This document shows, one piece after another, positions 21,832 to 21,908 of a DNA stretch of 21,908 bases; within the stretch, counting starts at the first letter, position 1, and each line of letters opens with the position of its first letter. The stretch spans positions 1 to 21,908 of the forward strand of contig DATLZB010000009.1 of NCBI GenBank assembly GCA_035574175.1, written 5' to 3'. Source of the stretch: DATLZB01 sp035574175 (GTDB lineage Bacteria > Pseudomonadota > Alphaproteobacteria > Rhizobiales > Hyphomicrobiaceae). The notes under the pieces were generated by a model. That model saw nothing but the letters and a program-made list of their open reading frames with translations. It was not told the DNA's origin and did no database searches. Both the position numbers and the translations under genes were made by a program.

Positions 21832-21859
21832 GATGCTGGCTGGGACGGAGGCCAGCATC
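21832..21859 (+). repeat. Hairpin before the transposase start codon
   Basis: GATGCTGGC (21832-21840) pairs perfectly with GCCAGCATC (21851-21859) around a 10-nt loop. The loop contains GGACGGAG, the only Shine-Dalgarno-like sequence near the ATG at 21862. The structure could limit transposase translation. Confidence 0.5.
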
Positions 21860-21861
21860 CG

Positions 21862-21908
21862 ATGACCCGACCTCTATCCAACGATCTGCGTGAGCGTGTT
21901 GTTGCGGC
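21862..21908 (+). CDS. IS630-family transposase, N-terminal fragment
   Basis: Only the first 15 codons are inside the window (MTRPLSNDLRERVVA), matching the usual opening of the N-terminal helix-turn-helix of IS630-family transposases. The DDE catalytic domain would follow beyond the edge. Because the gene is cut by the window, it cannot be said whether it is intact. Confidence 0.72.
   Translation, partial: MTRPLSNDLRERVVA

Larger units (their letters stand above)
21771..21908 (+). mobile_element. Left end of an IS630-family insertion sequence (truncated by window edge)
   Basis: The call rests on the transposase start at 21862 and on the upstream end beginning GAGCGGTTC directly after a TA dinucleotide (21769-21770), the target duplicated by IS630/Tc1-type elements. 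The right end, terminal repeat partner and second TA are beyond the window. The element lies 48 bp downstream of tRNA-Arg. Three GANTC sites (21791-21795, 21802-21806, 21825-21829) and a hairpin lie in its leader. The exact boundary is inferred. Confidence 0.7.

Overview
The window reads as a chromosomal segment of a high-GC alphaproteobacterium, most likely of the order Hyphomicrobiales. Supporting marks are a full-length CtrA cell-cycle regulator close to its inhibitor SciP and a FliJ-like protein, a bacterial NDUFS4-type complex I subunit, a two-domain cold-shock protein followed by a DUF192 lipoprotein, an extensin-like M15-related protein, and GANTC (CcrM-type) sites grouped upstream of ctrA. 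No rRNA, CRISPR array, phage genes or complete mobile element is visible. The species cannot be fixed from sequence alone.

Layout. 1-2850: cell-cycle block with sciP (+), a small lipoprotein (-), fliJ-like (-), a 658-bp regulatory stretch, ctrA (+) and a terminator hairpin. 2948-4341: a Fur-box-like palindrome, a cupredoxin gene broken by an in-frame TAG, and a convergent Sel1/TPR protein. 4632-5948: extensin-like envelope protein with a low-complexity insert inside its catalytic domain. 5953-7835 (-): TauD/TfdA dioxygenase followed by a D-2-hydroxyacid dehydrogenase. 7966-8442: nickel regulator NikR, then a gene-poor 666-bp stretch. 9109-10219: two-domain cold-shock protein overlapping a DUF192 lipoprotein. 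10457-11509: GNAT acetyltransferase. 11583-11659: tRNA-Pro(TGG), then a small secreted protein.

12162-16704 is a catabolic-looking cluster. A LysR regulator (+) is divergent from a minus-strand operon of flavin reductase, LLM flavin monooxygenase, Gfo/Idh/MocA oxidoreductase and an unrecognised protein. The reductase and monooxygenase share an ATGA overlap, as expected for a two-component monooxygenase. 16834-19115 (+) pairs an LVIVD-repeat protein with a His-rich CobW-type GTPase. It converges on 19097-20986 (-), a periplasmic sorbosone-dehydrogenase-like quinoprotein followed 3 bp later by a diheme cytochrome c, a plausible donor/acceptor pair.

21228-21908: complex I subunit, tRNA-Arg(TCT), and the left end of an IS630-family insertion sequence cut by the window edge.

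Most of the window is ordinary chromosome. The parts most worth checking are the amber-interrupted cupredoxin beneath a Fur-like box, the three GANTC sites in 39 bp at the IS630 end, the insert inside the extensin-like domain, the LLM/Gfo/unknown-protein operon, and the LVIVD-CobW pair. No clearly new defence or mobile system was found.
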